A stretch of DNA of 64,000 nt, taken from positions 4,526,001 through 4,590,000 of the forward strand of contig NZ_CP036426.1 in the NCBI RefSeq assembly GCF_007752535.1. The letters are read 5' to 3'. The position numbers were made by a program, and so were the translations under genes. This DNA comes from Tautonia plasticadhaerens. GTDB taxonomy: Bacteria; Planctomycetota; Planctomycetia; Isosphaerales; Isosphaeraceae. Shown here in pieces: positions 33,632-42,562 of the stretch (positions are counted from its first letter, which is position 1; every line of letters begins with the position of its first letter). Under the pieces are notes generated by a model. The model was not told the DNA's origin. It worked only from the letters and a program-made list of their open reading frames with translations, and did not search any database.

Positions 33632-34708
33632 ATGACGCGACGATCCCGCTCCGATCGCCCGACCCCGGCCCCGGACCGGCCGTCCCCCCCGGCCCGGATC
33701 GCCCGCCTCGTCCTCGTCCTGGGGATCCTCGCCGCGACCGGGTGTTCCACGCTTCCGACCCGGGATCCGGCGATCGGATCGACCGGCAACCCGCTGATCC
33801 CGACGCGGCACCAGGCCCGGGTCGGCGCGTTCCGGGTCTCCTCGAACGTGCCGATCGAGGAGGACGACCCCGCCCTGGAGGCACTGGCCGGCCTGGAGGG
33901 CAGGCTGGGGCGCGTGCTCGGCCTCCGGGCCCCGGACGCCGACCCGCCGATCGACGTGTACATCCTCGATGATGAGCACGCCTTCACCACGTTCCTCACC
34001 TTCCACCACCCCGAGCTCCCCACCCGTCGCGCCTTCTTCCTGGCCGCCGGCGAGGAGGCGGCCGTCTACACCGCCCGGGGCGAGCACCTCGAGGAGGACC
34101 TCCGCCACGAGGCCACCCACGCGCTGCTCCACCGGGCCGGGGGCGAGGTGCCGCTCTGGCTCGACGAGGGACTCGCCGAGTACTTCGAGGTCGAGCCGGG
34201 GACGCTCGCCCCGGAGGCCGTCGCCCGGTTCCGCAAGCTCGCCTCGGCCTATCGGGACGGCTGGCGGCCGGATCTGGCGCGCCTCGAAGCGCTCGACGAC
34301 GTGGCCGCCATGAGCCCGACCGACTACCGAGAAGCCTGGGCCTGGACCCTGCTCCTGCTGCACGGCCCCGGCCGTGACGAGCTGGTGGCGCACCTCGATC
34401 GGCTTCGCACCGACCCGGGCATCTCCCCGGCGCTCTCGGAGTCGATCCGGGCCGACCTCGCCACGCTCAACCGCCAGTTCCTCGCCCGGGTCGCCCCGGG
34501 CAAGGCCGACCCGGACGGCTCCCCCCGGCTGACCCGGCTCCAGAGCCCCCCCGCGTCGGCCCCCCGCCGGGTCGTCCTCCCGGCCGATCCGCCCCGGACG
34601 GTGACTGTCGAGCCGGCCCCCCCCCTTCAGGGATTCTTCGGCCGGGTGCGGTCGGGGATCGGGGACTTCCTCGGCCTCAGCCCTTCGTCGCGACGGGGAC
34701 CCGGTTGA
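33632..34708 (+). CDS. Putative lipoprotein with HExxH zinc-peptidase motif
   Basis: A 358-residue exported protein. A basic, Pro-rich start and helix (24-35) end in a lipobox-like ATGC, with Cys38 as the likely lipidated residue. The metalloprotease motif is HEATH (159-163), followed by LDEGLAEYFE (178-187), whose Glu would be the third zinc ligand, as in gluzincins and the DUF1570 group. It lies 65 bases after the bi-kinase gene on the same strand. Its 3' end overlaps the convergent dehydratase gene by 32 bases. Whether it is an active peptidase is inferred from the motif only. Confidence 0.82.
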   Translation: MTRRSRSDRPTPAPDRPSPPARIARLVLVLGILAATGCSTLPTRDPAIGSTGNPLIPTRHQARVGAFRVSSNVPIEEDDPALEALAGLEGRLGRVLGLRAPDADPPIDVYILDDEHAFTTFLTFHHPELPTRRAFFLAAGEEAAVYTARGEHLEEDLRHEATHALLHRAGGEVPLWLDEGLAEYFEVEPGTLAPEAVARFRKLASAYRDGWRPDLARLEALDDVAAMSPTDYREAWAWTLLLLHGPGRDELVAHLDRLRTDPGISPALSESIRADLATLNRQFLARVAPGKADPDGSPRLTRLQSPPASAPRRVVLPADPPRTVTVEPAPPLQGFFGRVRSGIGDFLGLSPSSRRGPG

Positions 34709-35036
34709 TCTTCGCCGCCAGGATGAAGTCGTTCTCCGACAGCCCGCCGATGGCGTGCGTCGTCAGCTCGATCGCCAGGTTCCGGTAGCCGACGAGGTGC
34801 AGGTCGGGGTGATGCCCCTCCTCCTCGGCCAGCTCGGCGACGTTGTTCAGGAACGCCATCGCCGCGACGAAATTCTTCGCCGTCCATTCCCGGCGGATGA
34901 CCTTGCCGTCGGCCGAGATGGCCCAGCCCTCAACGTTCGAGGCCAGCTCCTGAGCCTCCTTCGAGGACAGGGGCGGGACGCCTCCCTCGCAGGGGGCACA
35001 CTTCTTCTTCGTGAGTTGCTCGGCGGTGGTCGTCAT
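34677..35036 (-). CDS. phhB: Pterin-4a-carbinolamine dehydratase
   Basis: A 119-residue PCD/DCoH enzyme that recycles the pterin cofactor of aromatic amino-acid hydroxylases, or supports molybdopterin-type metabolism. The family motif is EEGHHPDLHLVGYRNLAIEL with the catalytic histidines, followed by THAIGGLSENDFILAAKI. A short Cys-containing N-terminal stretch (KKKCAPCEGGVPPL) is typical of bacterial members. Complete and of normal length. It converges on and overlaps the lipoprotein gene at the 3' end. Confidence 0.93.
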   Translation of the reverse strand: MTTTAEQLTKKKCAPCEGGVPPLSSKEAQELASNVEGWAISADGKVIRREWTAKNFVAAMAFLNNVAELAEEEGHHPDLHLVGYRNLAIELTTHAIGGLSENDFILAAKINRVPVATKG

Positions 35037-35090
35037 GATTTCGCTCCGGTCGTCGAAAGGTCTTTCCCGAGGCCAACGGGCCGGGACCGC

Positions 35091-35594
35091 TCAATGCGAC
35101 CCCCGATCCCGGGACAGCTCGGCCAGCGTTCGGCCGTCGCGGTAGAAGCTTGCATAGGTGATCCGATCCGAATCGCTTGTCCTCATCGTGGAGAACTCCG
35201 CGGGATCGTCCCGATCGAATCTCAAGTGCAGCCCGCCAGTCGGCTGGAGGATCTGGACCCGGGCCGGTTTCCCATCCACCTTCGCGTCCACGGTAACGAT
35301 CCGATCCGGGCGGACGGAATAGGATTCCGAATACCCATGGTATTTGCCGAACGTCATTCCCCTGATCGCGCTAATTCCCCCCCTGAGCCACGACCGGTCT
35401 AGCCCCAGGATCGCCAGGGCCTCGGCGCGAGGCATCCCGTATTCCAGCCGCTCGAAGCGTGCGGGGATTCCCCGGACAACCGACCGGGATGGGATGCCTT
35501 GCCGGAACTCGACGAAGGTGACGAGCGCGATCGCGACGGCCGCCACCATCGCCATCAATGCCCTGACGCTGACCCGAAGGTGTGGGATTCGCAT
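35091..35594 (-). CDS. Small membrane-anchored protein of unknown function
   Basis: A 167-residue protein with one N-terminal helix (RALMAMVAAVAIALVTFVEF, about 11-30) preceded by the HLRVSVR pattern often seen at the start of planctomycete membrane proteins, and an exported beta-rich domain. GGAGG sits eight bases before ATG 35594; a TTG five codons earlier is the other possible start. It contains a GMPRAEALAILG stretch reminiscent of small SmpA/BamE-like domains, but the match is weak. No partner is evident. Confidence 0.7.
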   Translation of the reverse strand: MRIPHLRVSVRALMAMVAAVAIALVTFVEFRQGIPSRSVVRGIPARFERLEYGMPRAEALAILGLDRSWLRGGISAIRGMTFGKYHGYSESYSVRPDRIVTVDAKVDGKPARVQILQPTGGLHLRFDRDDPAEFSTMRTSDSDRITYASFYRDGRTLAELSRDRGSH

Positions 35595-35645
35595 GACTCG
35601 TCCCTCCAACCGTCCCCGAGTGCGTCGTGGCCTGCTCGCGCCTCG

Positions 35646-37238
35646 TCACGGTGTCGGGGAGGAGGAGGACCGTTCCCGGATCCACCCCCGAAGCTCCCGG
35701 GCCGCCGCGGAGGGGGGCTTCTTGTCGGCGTCCCGGTCGACCAGGCCGTTGGCCGATCGCATCAGGTCCTCGCCGATCTCGCCGACGAGCGGTGAGAGGG
35801 CGGCGGCCACGTCCTCCCGGTCGGCCACCCGAGGGGAGAGCAGGAGCAGGGCGTCATAGGGTGGGATGGCGCCCCGCGGGTCGTCGAGGACGACGAGGTC
35901 GAAGGCGTCGATGCGGCCGTCGGTGGTGAAGGCGGAGATCACGTCGACCTGGCCGGTGGCGGCGGCCTGGTACATGAACGTGGAGTCGAAGGTGTCCTCC
36001 CGGGAGAAGTCGATGTCGTACGTGTCCCGGATCGACCGCCACTCGGGCCGCTCGAAGAACTCGTAGTCGCCGCCGATGGAGAGCTTCGAGGCGTGCGGGG
36101 CGAGGTCGGCGATCGTCTCGATCCCGAGTTCCTCGGCCTGGTCGCGACGCATGGCCAGGGCGTAGGCGTTCTCGAAGCCGAGGCTGCCGAGCGACCGGAT
36201 CCCTCGTTCGGCGGAGAGCCATTCCGTCACCTCGGCGAGCACCCGCTCGCGGTCGTCGGGGCCCGAGCGCTTCATCGAGTTCGCCCAGATGGTGCCGGTG
36301 TAGTCGACGAAGACGTCGATCTCCCCCTGGGCCAGCGCATCGAGGCCGAAGGTCGACCCGAGGTTCTCCACCCGTCGGGAGGGGATCCCGGCGTCGTTGA
36401 ACGTCTGCTGGAACAGCGAGGCGAGGATGTATTGCTCGGTGAACGTCTTCGAGCCGATCGACACCGCGTCCGAACCGCCCGTCCCCCGGTACTGCGCCAC
36501 CAGGGTCGGCGCCACCAGGCCGCCGCCGAACAGCAGGGCGAGCCCGGCGAACGCGGCGACGGCGAGCTTCCTGCTCCGCTCGGCGGCGGCGCGTTCGAGG
36601 GCGCCGATCAGGAAGTCGAGCGTCACCGCCAGGGCCGCCGCGGCCACGCAGCCGAACAGGACGGCGAGCCAGTTGCGCGTCTGCAATCCGCTGAAAATAT
36701 AATTGCCCAGCGATCGCTGCCCGACGGGGGTCGCCAGCGTGGCCGTGCCCACCACCCAGACCGTGGCCGTTCGCAGGCCGGCGACGATCACCGGCAGGGC
36801 CAGCGGCAGCTCGACCCTGAACAGGGCCTGCCGGTCGGTCATCCCCAGCCCCCGGGCGGCCTCGGTGAGCGTCGGCTCGACGCCGAGGATCCCGGTGACC
36901 GAGTTCCGGACGATCGGCAGGAGGCTGTAGAGGGACAGGGCCGCCACCGTCGGGTAGAGGCCGAAGAACGAGAAGCCGGTGCCGGAGAGGCTCAGGCTCC
37001 ACTCGCTGAGCTTCGCCATCAGCGGGACCATCAGGGCCAGTAGCGCGAGGCTGGGCACGGTCTGGATCACGCCGATCGCCGTCAGCACCGGGTAGCGCAG
37101 CGCCTTCTTGCGGGCGATCAGGATCGACAGCGGCAGGCCGATGACCACGCCGATCGCCAGGGCGATCACGGTGATCTTCAGGTGATGCGACAGGTTCAGC
37201 GGCAGGATCTCGAACTGCCGGGCGAGGTTGTCGTTCAT
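35646..37238 (-). CDS. Osmoprotectant ABC transporter permease fused to substrate-binding domain
   Basis: A 530-residue fusion of an OpuC/ProW-type permease and a glycine-betaine/choline-type binding protein. The permease (about 1-230) has five or six helices and the EAA loop EAARGLGM (126-133). A further helix (227-247) leads to the binding domain (about 257-530), which starts SIGSKTFTEQYILASL, carries VDYTGTIWAN and ends in a charged tail. The fusion tethers the receptor to the membrane; such fused Opu systems are known in other bacteria. ATG 37238 overlaps the ATPase stop (ATGA). Likely cargo is choline, betaine or a related compatible solute. Confidence 0.9.
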   Translation of the reverse strand: MNDNLARQFEILPLNLSHHLKITVIALAIGVVIGLPLSILIARKKALRYPVLTAIGVIQTVPSLALLALMVPLMAKLSEWSLSLSGTGFSFFGLYPTVAALSLYSLLPIVRNSVTGILGVEPTLTEAARGLGMTDRQALFRVELPLALPVIVAGLRTATVWVVGTATLATPVGQRSLGNYIFSGLQTRNWLAVLFGCVAAAALAVTLDFLIGALERAAAERSRKLAVAAFAGLALLFGGGLVAPTLVAQYRGTGGSDAVSIGSKTFTEQYILASLFQQTFNDAGIPSRRVENLGSTFGLDALAQGEIDVFVDYTGTIWANSMKRSGPDDRERVLAEVTEWLSAERGIRSLGSLGFENAYALAMRRDQAEELGIETIADLAPHASKLSIGGDYEFFERPEWRSIRDTYDIDFSREDTFDSTFMYQAAATGQVDVISAFTTDGRIDAFDLVVLDDPRGAIPPYDALLLLSPRVADREDVAAALSPLVGEIGEDLMRSANGLVDRDADKKPPSAAARELRGWIRERSSSSPTP

Positions 37239-38014
37239 CGGGCACCCCCGGCGGGGTCGAGCAGGTTGCCCAGGCGTTCGGCCTGGCGTCGAGGGGTCTC
37301 CAGCAACTCGGCCACGTAGGGGACGCCCGGCTCGGCGACCAGGTCGGCGGGCTCTCCCAGGCGGATCAGCCTCCCCGCGCTCATCACGGCGATCCGGTCG
37401 GCCAGGATCAGCGACTCGGTGATGTCGTGCGTGACCATCACGGTCGTCAGCCCGAGTTCCCGGTGGATGTTCAGGTATTCCATCTGGAGGTGGTCCCGGG
37501 TGATCGGGTCGAGCGCCCCGAACGGCTCGTCCATGAGGACGATCCTCGGCCGTCCCGCCAGCGCCCGGGCGATCCCCACCCGCTGCCGCTGGCCGCCGGA
37601 CAGCTCCGCCGGGGCCCGCGATCGGTAGGTCTTCGGGTCGAGCTTCACCAGGCCGAGCAGCTCGTCGACCCGGGCCTCGCGCTCCGTCCGAGGCCAGCCG
37701 AGCAGCGTGGGCACCAGCGCCACGTTCTCGGCCACGGTCAGGTGCGGGAACAGGCCGATCCCCTGGAAGACGTAGCCGATCCTCCTCCTGAGCATCACCT
37801 GATCGACCCCGGCGATGTCGTCCCCCTCGACGACGATCGTCCCGGAGGTCGGGGCGACCAGGCCATTGAGCATCTTCAAGGTCGTCGTCTTGCCGCTGCC
37901 CGACTCGCCGAGCAGCACCAGGAGCTCCCCGTCCCGGACGTCGAGGTCCAGGTCCCGGACGGAGTGGGTCAGGCCGCCGTCGAACGACTTCGAGACGGAA
38001 TGCGCCGAGATCAT
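37235..38014 (-). CDS. Osmoprotectant ABC transporter ATP-binding protein (no CBS domains)
   Basis: A 259-residue ABC ATPase of the OpuA/ProV type. Walker A is GESGSGKTT (36-44), the signature LSGGQRQRV, Walker B IVLMDEPFGALD with the switch His in TVMVTHD. Unlike classical ProV/OpuAA (about 400 residues) it stops without the paired CBS domains that sense ionic strength, so gating must differ. ATG 38014 is clear; longer in-frame starts upstream are Pro/Arg-rich. First gene of the two-gene operon. Confidence 0.92.
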   Translation of the reverse strand: MISAHSVSKSFDGGLTHSVRDLDLDVRDGELLVLLGESGSGKTTTLKMLNGLVAPTSGTIVVEGDDIAGVDQVMLRRRIGYVFQGIGLFPHLTVAENVALVPTLLGWPRTEREARVDELLGLVKLDPKTYRSRAPAELSGGQRQRVGIARALAGRPRIVLMDEPFGALDPITRDHLQMEYLNIHRELGLTTVMVTHDITESLILADRIAVMSAGRLIRLGEPADLVAEPGVPYVAELLETPRRQAERLGNLLDPAGGAR

Positions 38015-38484
38015 GGTCGCGGGTTCGATGTCACGCTCCGGGCTAGTCCCTACGATGATGATGCCGCCGGACGACGGCCTTGATGCGGCCCCCGGCGGCC
38101 GAGTCCGCCTCGATCGGCAGACCGGCGGGCAACCGCACCCGGTCGAGCCGCTTGGAGTCGATCGAGTCCTCGACGGCGACGGTCGGGGCGGCGCCGGAGG
38201 GGAGACCGGGAGGACGTCGTCTCCCCCGGCGATCTCGACGGGCAGGGCATCCGGGGCCGATCGGGGGACGACCCGCACTCGGGAGTCGATGACCGGGACG
38301 CCCCCTCGCGATTCCGTCGCCGTCCCGCGACCCCCGGGCTTCGCCTTGATCAATCTCCGGTTGGATCGTATGGTCTGCGGCACCCTCAAACAAGCCGGGT
38401 TCGGACCGCGCGATCGAGTCGGCATGGGGCAGGCCCATTCGAACCGTGGTGATGCGGATGATCGGGGAACGGAGTCCTCGCCGG
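38015..38484. other. Divergent intergenic region
   Basis: About 470 bases between the Opu ATPase (minus) and an alpha/beta hydrolase (plus). No gene of convincing composition. A promoter-like pair for the plus-strand gene is listed separately. Confidence 0.5.
38346..38374 (+). promoter_or_regulatory. Possible promoter of the alpha/beta hydrolase gene
   Basis: TTGATC (38346-38351), 17 bases, then TATGGT (38369-38374), about 110 bases before the chosen start. Fair match to sigma70. Confidence 0.35.
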
Positions 38485-39639
38485 ATGCGCAGGGATCGCA
38501 TCGTGCTGGCGGTGGTGGCGGGTTGCGTCCTGGCGCTCGGCAGCCTCGGGTGCGCCTCGCTGCGGAGGCTGAACCTCAACCGGGACCTCCGGCCGTGCAG
38601 CGACGGCTTCGCCCGGACGGCCGACGGCTGGATGCTCGGGGTCCGCCATTATCACCCGATCGACCCGAAGCCGGGGGCCCTGCCGGTCGTCCTCTGCCAC
38701 GGCCTGGGCCTCAACGGCACCTTCTGGACGATCACCGACGACCACCTGCCCTCGCAGCTCGCCGGGCGCGGGTATGAGGTGTTCCTGGTGGACATGAGGG
38801 GCTCGGGGGCGAGCTACCGGGATGGCACCGTCGGCTGGGTGAACGCGGGGCTCCGGCAGACGATCATCCCCGAGTACGGCAACGACGAGTGGACGATGGA
38901 CGACCAGGCGCTCTACGACGTGCCGGCGATCCTCGACTACGTCCATTCCCAGACCGGCCACGACCGCGTCAACTGGGTCGGCCACAGCCTGGGAGGGATG
39001 CTGATGTTCGCCTTCCTGGAGCGCTCGGAGCACGCGGACCGGATCGCCAACTTCGTGGCCATGGGCAGCCCGGCCTGCGTGTCGGAGTCTCCCGAATCGA
39101 AGCGGGTCCTCAAGGCCAACCGGGGCCTCCGGACGCTGATGAAGGCCATCAGCACCAGCCGGATCGCCCGGCCGATGTCCATCGCCCGGCCCCCGGGCCT
39201 GGACCAGATCGACCGCTTCTACTACTCGGCCGACAACGTCGACCGCGAGACCGTCGACCGCTTCTACGGCTCGACCCTGGAAGACCCCGGCCCCGGCGCC
39301 CTGAAGCAGATGGATCGCTACCTGGAGTCCGGTCGGTTAGTCTCGGAGGACGGCTCGATCGACTACTTCGCCGGCCTCCCGGAGATCCGCACGCCCACGC
39401 TCTTCGTCGCCGGGGACGGCGACATCCTGGCCGACCTGTTCTCGAAGTGGAAGACCTACGAGGCCATGGGCAGCGCCGACAAGACCTTCCTCCGCTTCGG
39501 CCGCTCCCAGGGGCACGTCGCCGACTATGGCCACTGCGACCTCGTCTGGAGCCGGCACGCCCCGAAGGAGATCTTCCCGGAGATCATCGACTGGCTCGAC
39601 GCCCGGCAGCAGGCCGTCCGCCCGAGCCCCCAGCGCTGA
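38485..39639 (+). CDS. Exported alpha/beta hydrolase (acid-lipase-like)
   Basis: A 384-residue alpha/beta hydrolase. The signal helix (6-21) is followed by Cys23, a possible lipid-attached Cys although the box SLGC is imperfect. The fold shows LCHGLGLNGTFW (oxyanion region, 70-81), GHSLGG (166-171, nucleophile Ser168), an Asp in LFVAGDGDILAD and a catalytic His in YGHCDLVW. The cap is like that of lysosomal acid lipase/AB-hydrolase-associated proteins. The start is uncertain between GTG 38446, ATG 38458 and ATG 38485; I prefer 38485 because the signal peptide then begins normally and GGAG precedes it. Confidence 0.83.
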   Translation: MRRDRIVLAVVAGCVLALGSLGCASLRRLNLNRDLRPCSDGFARTADGWMLGVRHYHPIDPKPGALPVVLCHGLGLNGTFWTITDDHLPSQLAGRGYEVFLVDMRGSGASYRDGTVGWVNAGLRQTIIPEYGNDEWTMDDQALYDVPAILDYVHSQTGHDRVNWVGHSLGGMLMFAFLERSEHADRIANFVAMGSPACVSESPESKRVLKANRGLRTLMKAISTSRIARPMSIARPPGLDQIDRFYYSADNVDRETVDRFYGSTLEDPGPGALKQMDRYLESGRLVSEDGSIDYFAGLPEIRTPTLFVAGDGDILADLFSKWKTYEAMGSADKTFLRFGRSQGHVADYGHCDLVWSRHAPKEIFPEIIDWLDARQQAVRPSPQR

Positions 39640-39661
39640 TCGGCCGGAAGGAGGCCGCACC

Positions 39662-40477
39662 ATGTTCCTGGCCGCCGCCGTGCAGATGACCTCCACCTCC
39701 GACGCCGAGGCCAACTGGCGGCAGGCCCGCTCGCTGGTCGAACGCGCCGCGGGGTACGGGGCCGCGCTCGTCGCCACGCCCGAGAACACGAACTTCCTCG
39801 GCCCGGCGCCGGAGAAGGTCCGCCTCGCCGAGCCGATCGACGGCCCCACCTGCCGGCGGTTCGGGGATCTGGCCCGTTCGCTGGGCATCCACCTGCTGCT
39901 CGGCTCGTTCAACGAGCGGATCGAGCGCGACCCGGCCCGGTGCCACAACACCAGCGTGCTATTCGGCCCCGACGGCCAGGTGCAGGCGACCTACCGGAAG
40001 ATCCACCTGTTCGACGTGGACGTCTCGGAGTCGGTCCGCTACCGAGAGTCGGACCAGATCGCCCCTGGGTCGGCCGCCGTCGTGACCAGGACGCCGCTCG
40101 GCACACTCGGGCTGTCGATCTGCTACGACCTCCGGTTCGGCAACCTCTACCGCCGGCTCGTCCGGGAGGGGGCCGAGATCCTCTGCGTCCCTTCCGCCTT
40201 CACCCTGACGACCGGCCGGGCCCACTGGGAGCCGCTGGTCCGGGCCCGGGCGATCGAGTGCCAGGGCTTCGTGATCGCCCCGGCCCAATGCGGCCGGCAC
40301 GACGACGAGGGCCTCCGGGAGACCTTCGGCCACGCCATGATCGTCGACCCCTGGGGCCAGGTCCTCGCCACCGCCGCCGACGGGCCCGGCCTCGCCCTGG
40401 CCGAGATCGACCCGGGCCTCGTGGCGCGGGTCCGACGCTCGATCCCGGTGGCCGACCACCTGCACCCGGAGCTGTGA
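39662..40477 (+). CDS. Nitrilase-superfamily carbon-nitrogen hydrolase (Nit1/omega-amidase-like)
   Basis: A 271-residue cytosolic amidase. The catalytic triad is Glu41 (PENTNF), Lys113 (YRKIHLFD) and Cys154 (ICYDLRF). The whole pattern, including LRFGNLYRRL and GHAMIVDPWGQVLA, matches Nit1-type enzymes, which repair deaminated glutathione or act on alpha-keto amides. AAGGAGG lies seven bases before ATG 39662. It follows the hydrolase gene by 22 bases on the same strand, probably one transcript, and converges on the next gene with 13 bases between stops. Confidence 0.92.
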   Translation: MFLAAAVQMTSTSDAEANWRQARSLVERAAGYGAALVATPENTNFLGPAPEKVRLAEPIDGPTCRRFGDLARSLGIHLLLGSFNERIERDPARCHNTSVLFGPDGQVQATYRKIHLFDVDVSESVRYRESDQIAPGSAAVVTRTPLGTLGLSICYDLRFGNLYRRLVREGAEILCVPSAFTLTTGRAHWEPLVRARAIECQGFVIAPAQCGRHDDEGLRETFGHAMIVDPWGQVLATAADGPGLALAEIDPGLVARVRRSIPVADHLHPEL

Positions 40478-40490
40478 GCCGGGCCCGTCG

Positions 40491-41636
40491 TCACTCCTCC
40501 ACGGGCAGGTGCCGCTCGAACCAGGCGACCATCTCGTCTTTCATCTCCGGCAGGTATTCGTGGCCGGTGCCGGAGTAGACCACGCTCCGGAAATGCTCGG
40601 GGACGCCGTGGAGCGCGTAGACCTCCTGGAGCTTCCGCTCCAGGACCTCGATCCCGTCGAGCGGCGCCCCGCCGTCCTCGTCGCCGGAGAGCTGGAGCAT
40701 GGGCCGGGGCGCGACGAGGGCGTAGATGGCCTCGGTGTCGAAGTGGTCGAGCAGGCCGGGCACGAAGTAATAGATCCCGTGCCGCCGGAGGTCGCCGTGG
40801 GAGATCAGCTCGGCGTACCGGGTGAAGCAGGCCACGCCGACGATCGCGTCGACCCGGTCGTCGATCGCCGCCAGCCACCAGGCCCGGGTGCATCCCATGC
40901 TCATCCCGGTGGCGCCGATCCGGGAGGCGTCGACCTCGGGCCGCGTCTCCAGGTAATCGATCAGGCATTGTTCATCCCGGAGCATCATGCCCCAGAGGGT
41001 CCGGCCGAGCCAGAGGTTGAGCTTGAACAGGCTGTGCTCCTGGCCGAGCTTGTCGTCGTTGACCCCGCCGGGGCCCTTGCCGATCCGATCGCCGTTGAAA
41101 TAGGCGTCGATGGCCGCGACGACGTAGCCCTTCCTCGCCAGCATCGGGCCGACGTACTGGCCGTGCCCCTCATCCGTGCAGATGCTCTCCTTGGAGCTGC
41201 CGTGCCCGTGCAGGCCGACGATCGCCGGGGCGGGCTCCGTCAATCCGTCGGGGATGAGCAGGATGCCGGGCACGACCATGTCGACGCCGTTGTGGAACCG
41301 GAACCGCTCCAGGGAGTAGCCGTCGTGCTGCTCCCGGGAGACGACCTCGACCCGGCCCGGGTCGGGCCTCGGGGGCAGTTCGCCCAGCAGTTCGAGGAGC
41401 GTTGACCGGACTTCCGCCCGGCCCTGTCCTTCCCAGCGGGGCAGGTCCGTCGGCACCGGCCAGTCGGGCAGGTCGAGGTCGCGGAACGTCTCGGGGACGA
41501 CCGCCCAGGGCTCGCCCGAGGTGGTCCCCCCGCGCGCAGATTCGGGGGTGACCCGGACCTGGGCCGTCGCCCCGGGGGCGGCGATCGCGAAGAAGACCAG
41601 GGACCAGGGGAGTCCGAGCCGGTGATGGCGTCGCAT
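40491..41636 (-). CDS. Secreted alpha/beta hydrolase (dienelactone-hydrolase/acetyl-xylan-esterase-like)
   Basis: A 381-residue exported hydrolase. After a signal peptide (1-26, ending A-T-A-Q) the catalytic domain shows VGLHGHGSSKES (oxyanion region, 140-151), GMSMGC (244-249, Ser246), an Asp in LQLSGDEDGG and His in YSGTGHEYLPEM. The long insertion and layout fit the large planctomycete group of acetyl-xylan-esterase-like hydrolases acting on polysaccharides. GGAGGAGCG precedes ATG 41636; an earlier start would not leave a signal peptide at the N-terminus. Confidence 0.85.
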   Translation of the reverse strand: MRRHHRLGLPWSLVFFAIAAPGATAQVRVTPESARGGTTSGEPWAVVPETFRDLDLPDWPVPTDLPRWEGQGRAEVRSTLLELLGELPPRPDPGRVEVVSREQHDGYSLERFRFHNGVDMVVPGILLIPDGLTEPAPAIVGLHGHGSSKESICTDEGHGQYVGPMLARKGYVVAAIDAYFNGDRIGKGPGGVNDDKLGQEHSLFKLNLWLGRTLWGMMLRDEQCLIDYLETRPEVDASRIGATGMSMGCTRAWWLAAIDDRVDAIVGVACFTRYAELISHGDLRRHGIYYFVPGLLDHFDTEAIYALVAPRPMLQLSGDEDGGAPLDGIEVLERKLQEVYALHGVPEHFRSVVYSGTGHEYLPEMKDEMVAWFERHLPVEE

Positions 41637-41965
41637 GGGGGTCGCTCCTCCTGCCGTCGGGACCATCGAGTCGAGGGGCAAGATACCCCCGGGGTCGCCC
41701 CATCGCCACGCCCCTCCCGGAGGATTCCGGCCGTCGCGTTCTCATGGCGTTGATCGGCGCCCGAAGGTTCCTGCATGCCGAGGAAGGCATCGGCGGGTCC
41801 GATCGTGTCGCCCGTGCGGGTCGTGCCGCCGGCCGTCCCCCCGGGCGCCACCCCGCGGTGGCGCCCCTCGATGCGGTCGGCCGATCCAGGGCCGTGGGCC
41901 CGGGCCGGGGACCGAGTCGGGGCCCCGGGATGATCGTCCGCCGGGATCGCTCGGGAGCATTGCAG
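41637..41965. other. Divergent intergenic region
   Basis: 329 bases between the secreted hydrolase (minus) and the VanZ-like gene (plus). On the minus strand a GGTATCTTGCC stretch near 41670-41685 could be a promoter -10 region. Nothing else is seen. Confidence 0.4.
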
Positions 41966-42439
41966 ATGCGATCATTCCTGATCGTGGTGGTCTCGACGGC
42001 CTACCTGCTCGCGCTGGTCGAGCTGACGCTCGTCCGGTTCCACCAGGACTCCCCGGAGCCGAACCTCGTCCCGATGCGGACGGTCGCCGCCTGTTGTGCG
42101 AGCGGCGGTCGGACCATGGCGCTGAACGTGGCCGGCAACCTCGCGCTGCTCGCCCCCGTCGGGGTGCTCCTCCCGCTGGCGAGGCCGGGGAGAGTCTCGA
42201 CGGCGCAGGTGGTCCTGGCCGCGTCCCTGCTCAGCGGGGCGATCGAGGCGGCCCAGTTCGCCGGCGGGCGTCGCACCGCAGACGTGGACGACCTGATCCT
42301 CAACACGATCGGCGCCCTGGCGGCCTACACGACCCTGAGGGTGGTATCGACCGCGTCCCGGAGCTTCACGCCGATCGGCACAGCGGGTCCGCGTCGCCCC
42401 GCATTCGCCGGCCCGCGGGGGGCGGGGGCCGGACGCTGA
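41966..42439 (+). CDS. VanZ-like membrane protein
   Basis: A 157-residue protein with four helices: SFLIVVVSTAYLLALVELTL, NVAGNLALLAPVGVLLPLA, VVLAASLLSGAIEAAQF and DLILNTIGALAAYTTLRVV. The pattern NVAGNLALLAPVGVLLPL followed by IEAAQFAGGRRTADVDDLILNTIGA is the hallmark of VanZ/DUF2809-type proteins. VanZ gives low-level teicoplanin resistance in enterococci, but most relatives have no known role. GGAG precedes ATG 41966 by eight bases; ATG 41930 is an alternative. Confidence 0.85.
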   Translation: MRSFLIVVVSTAYLLALVELTLVRFHQDSPEPNLVPMRTVAACCASGGRTMALNVAGNLALLAPVGVLLPLARPGRVSTAQVVLAASLLSGAIEAAQFAGGRRTADVDDLILNTIGALAAYTTLRVVSTASRSFTPIGTAGPRRPAFAGPRGAGAGR

Positions 42440-42562
42440 TCGACGCCGACAATCCCGTCGACTCCCCGACGCCCGGGTCGGTAGCATTGGGGATCGACGC
42501 CGGTCGGCCCCTTCCCCGGGGGAGCCCGGCCGATCGAGCCGAGGCCCGAGGAGGAGGCGACG

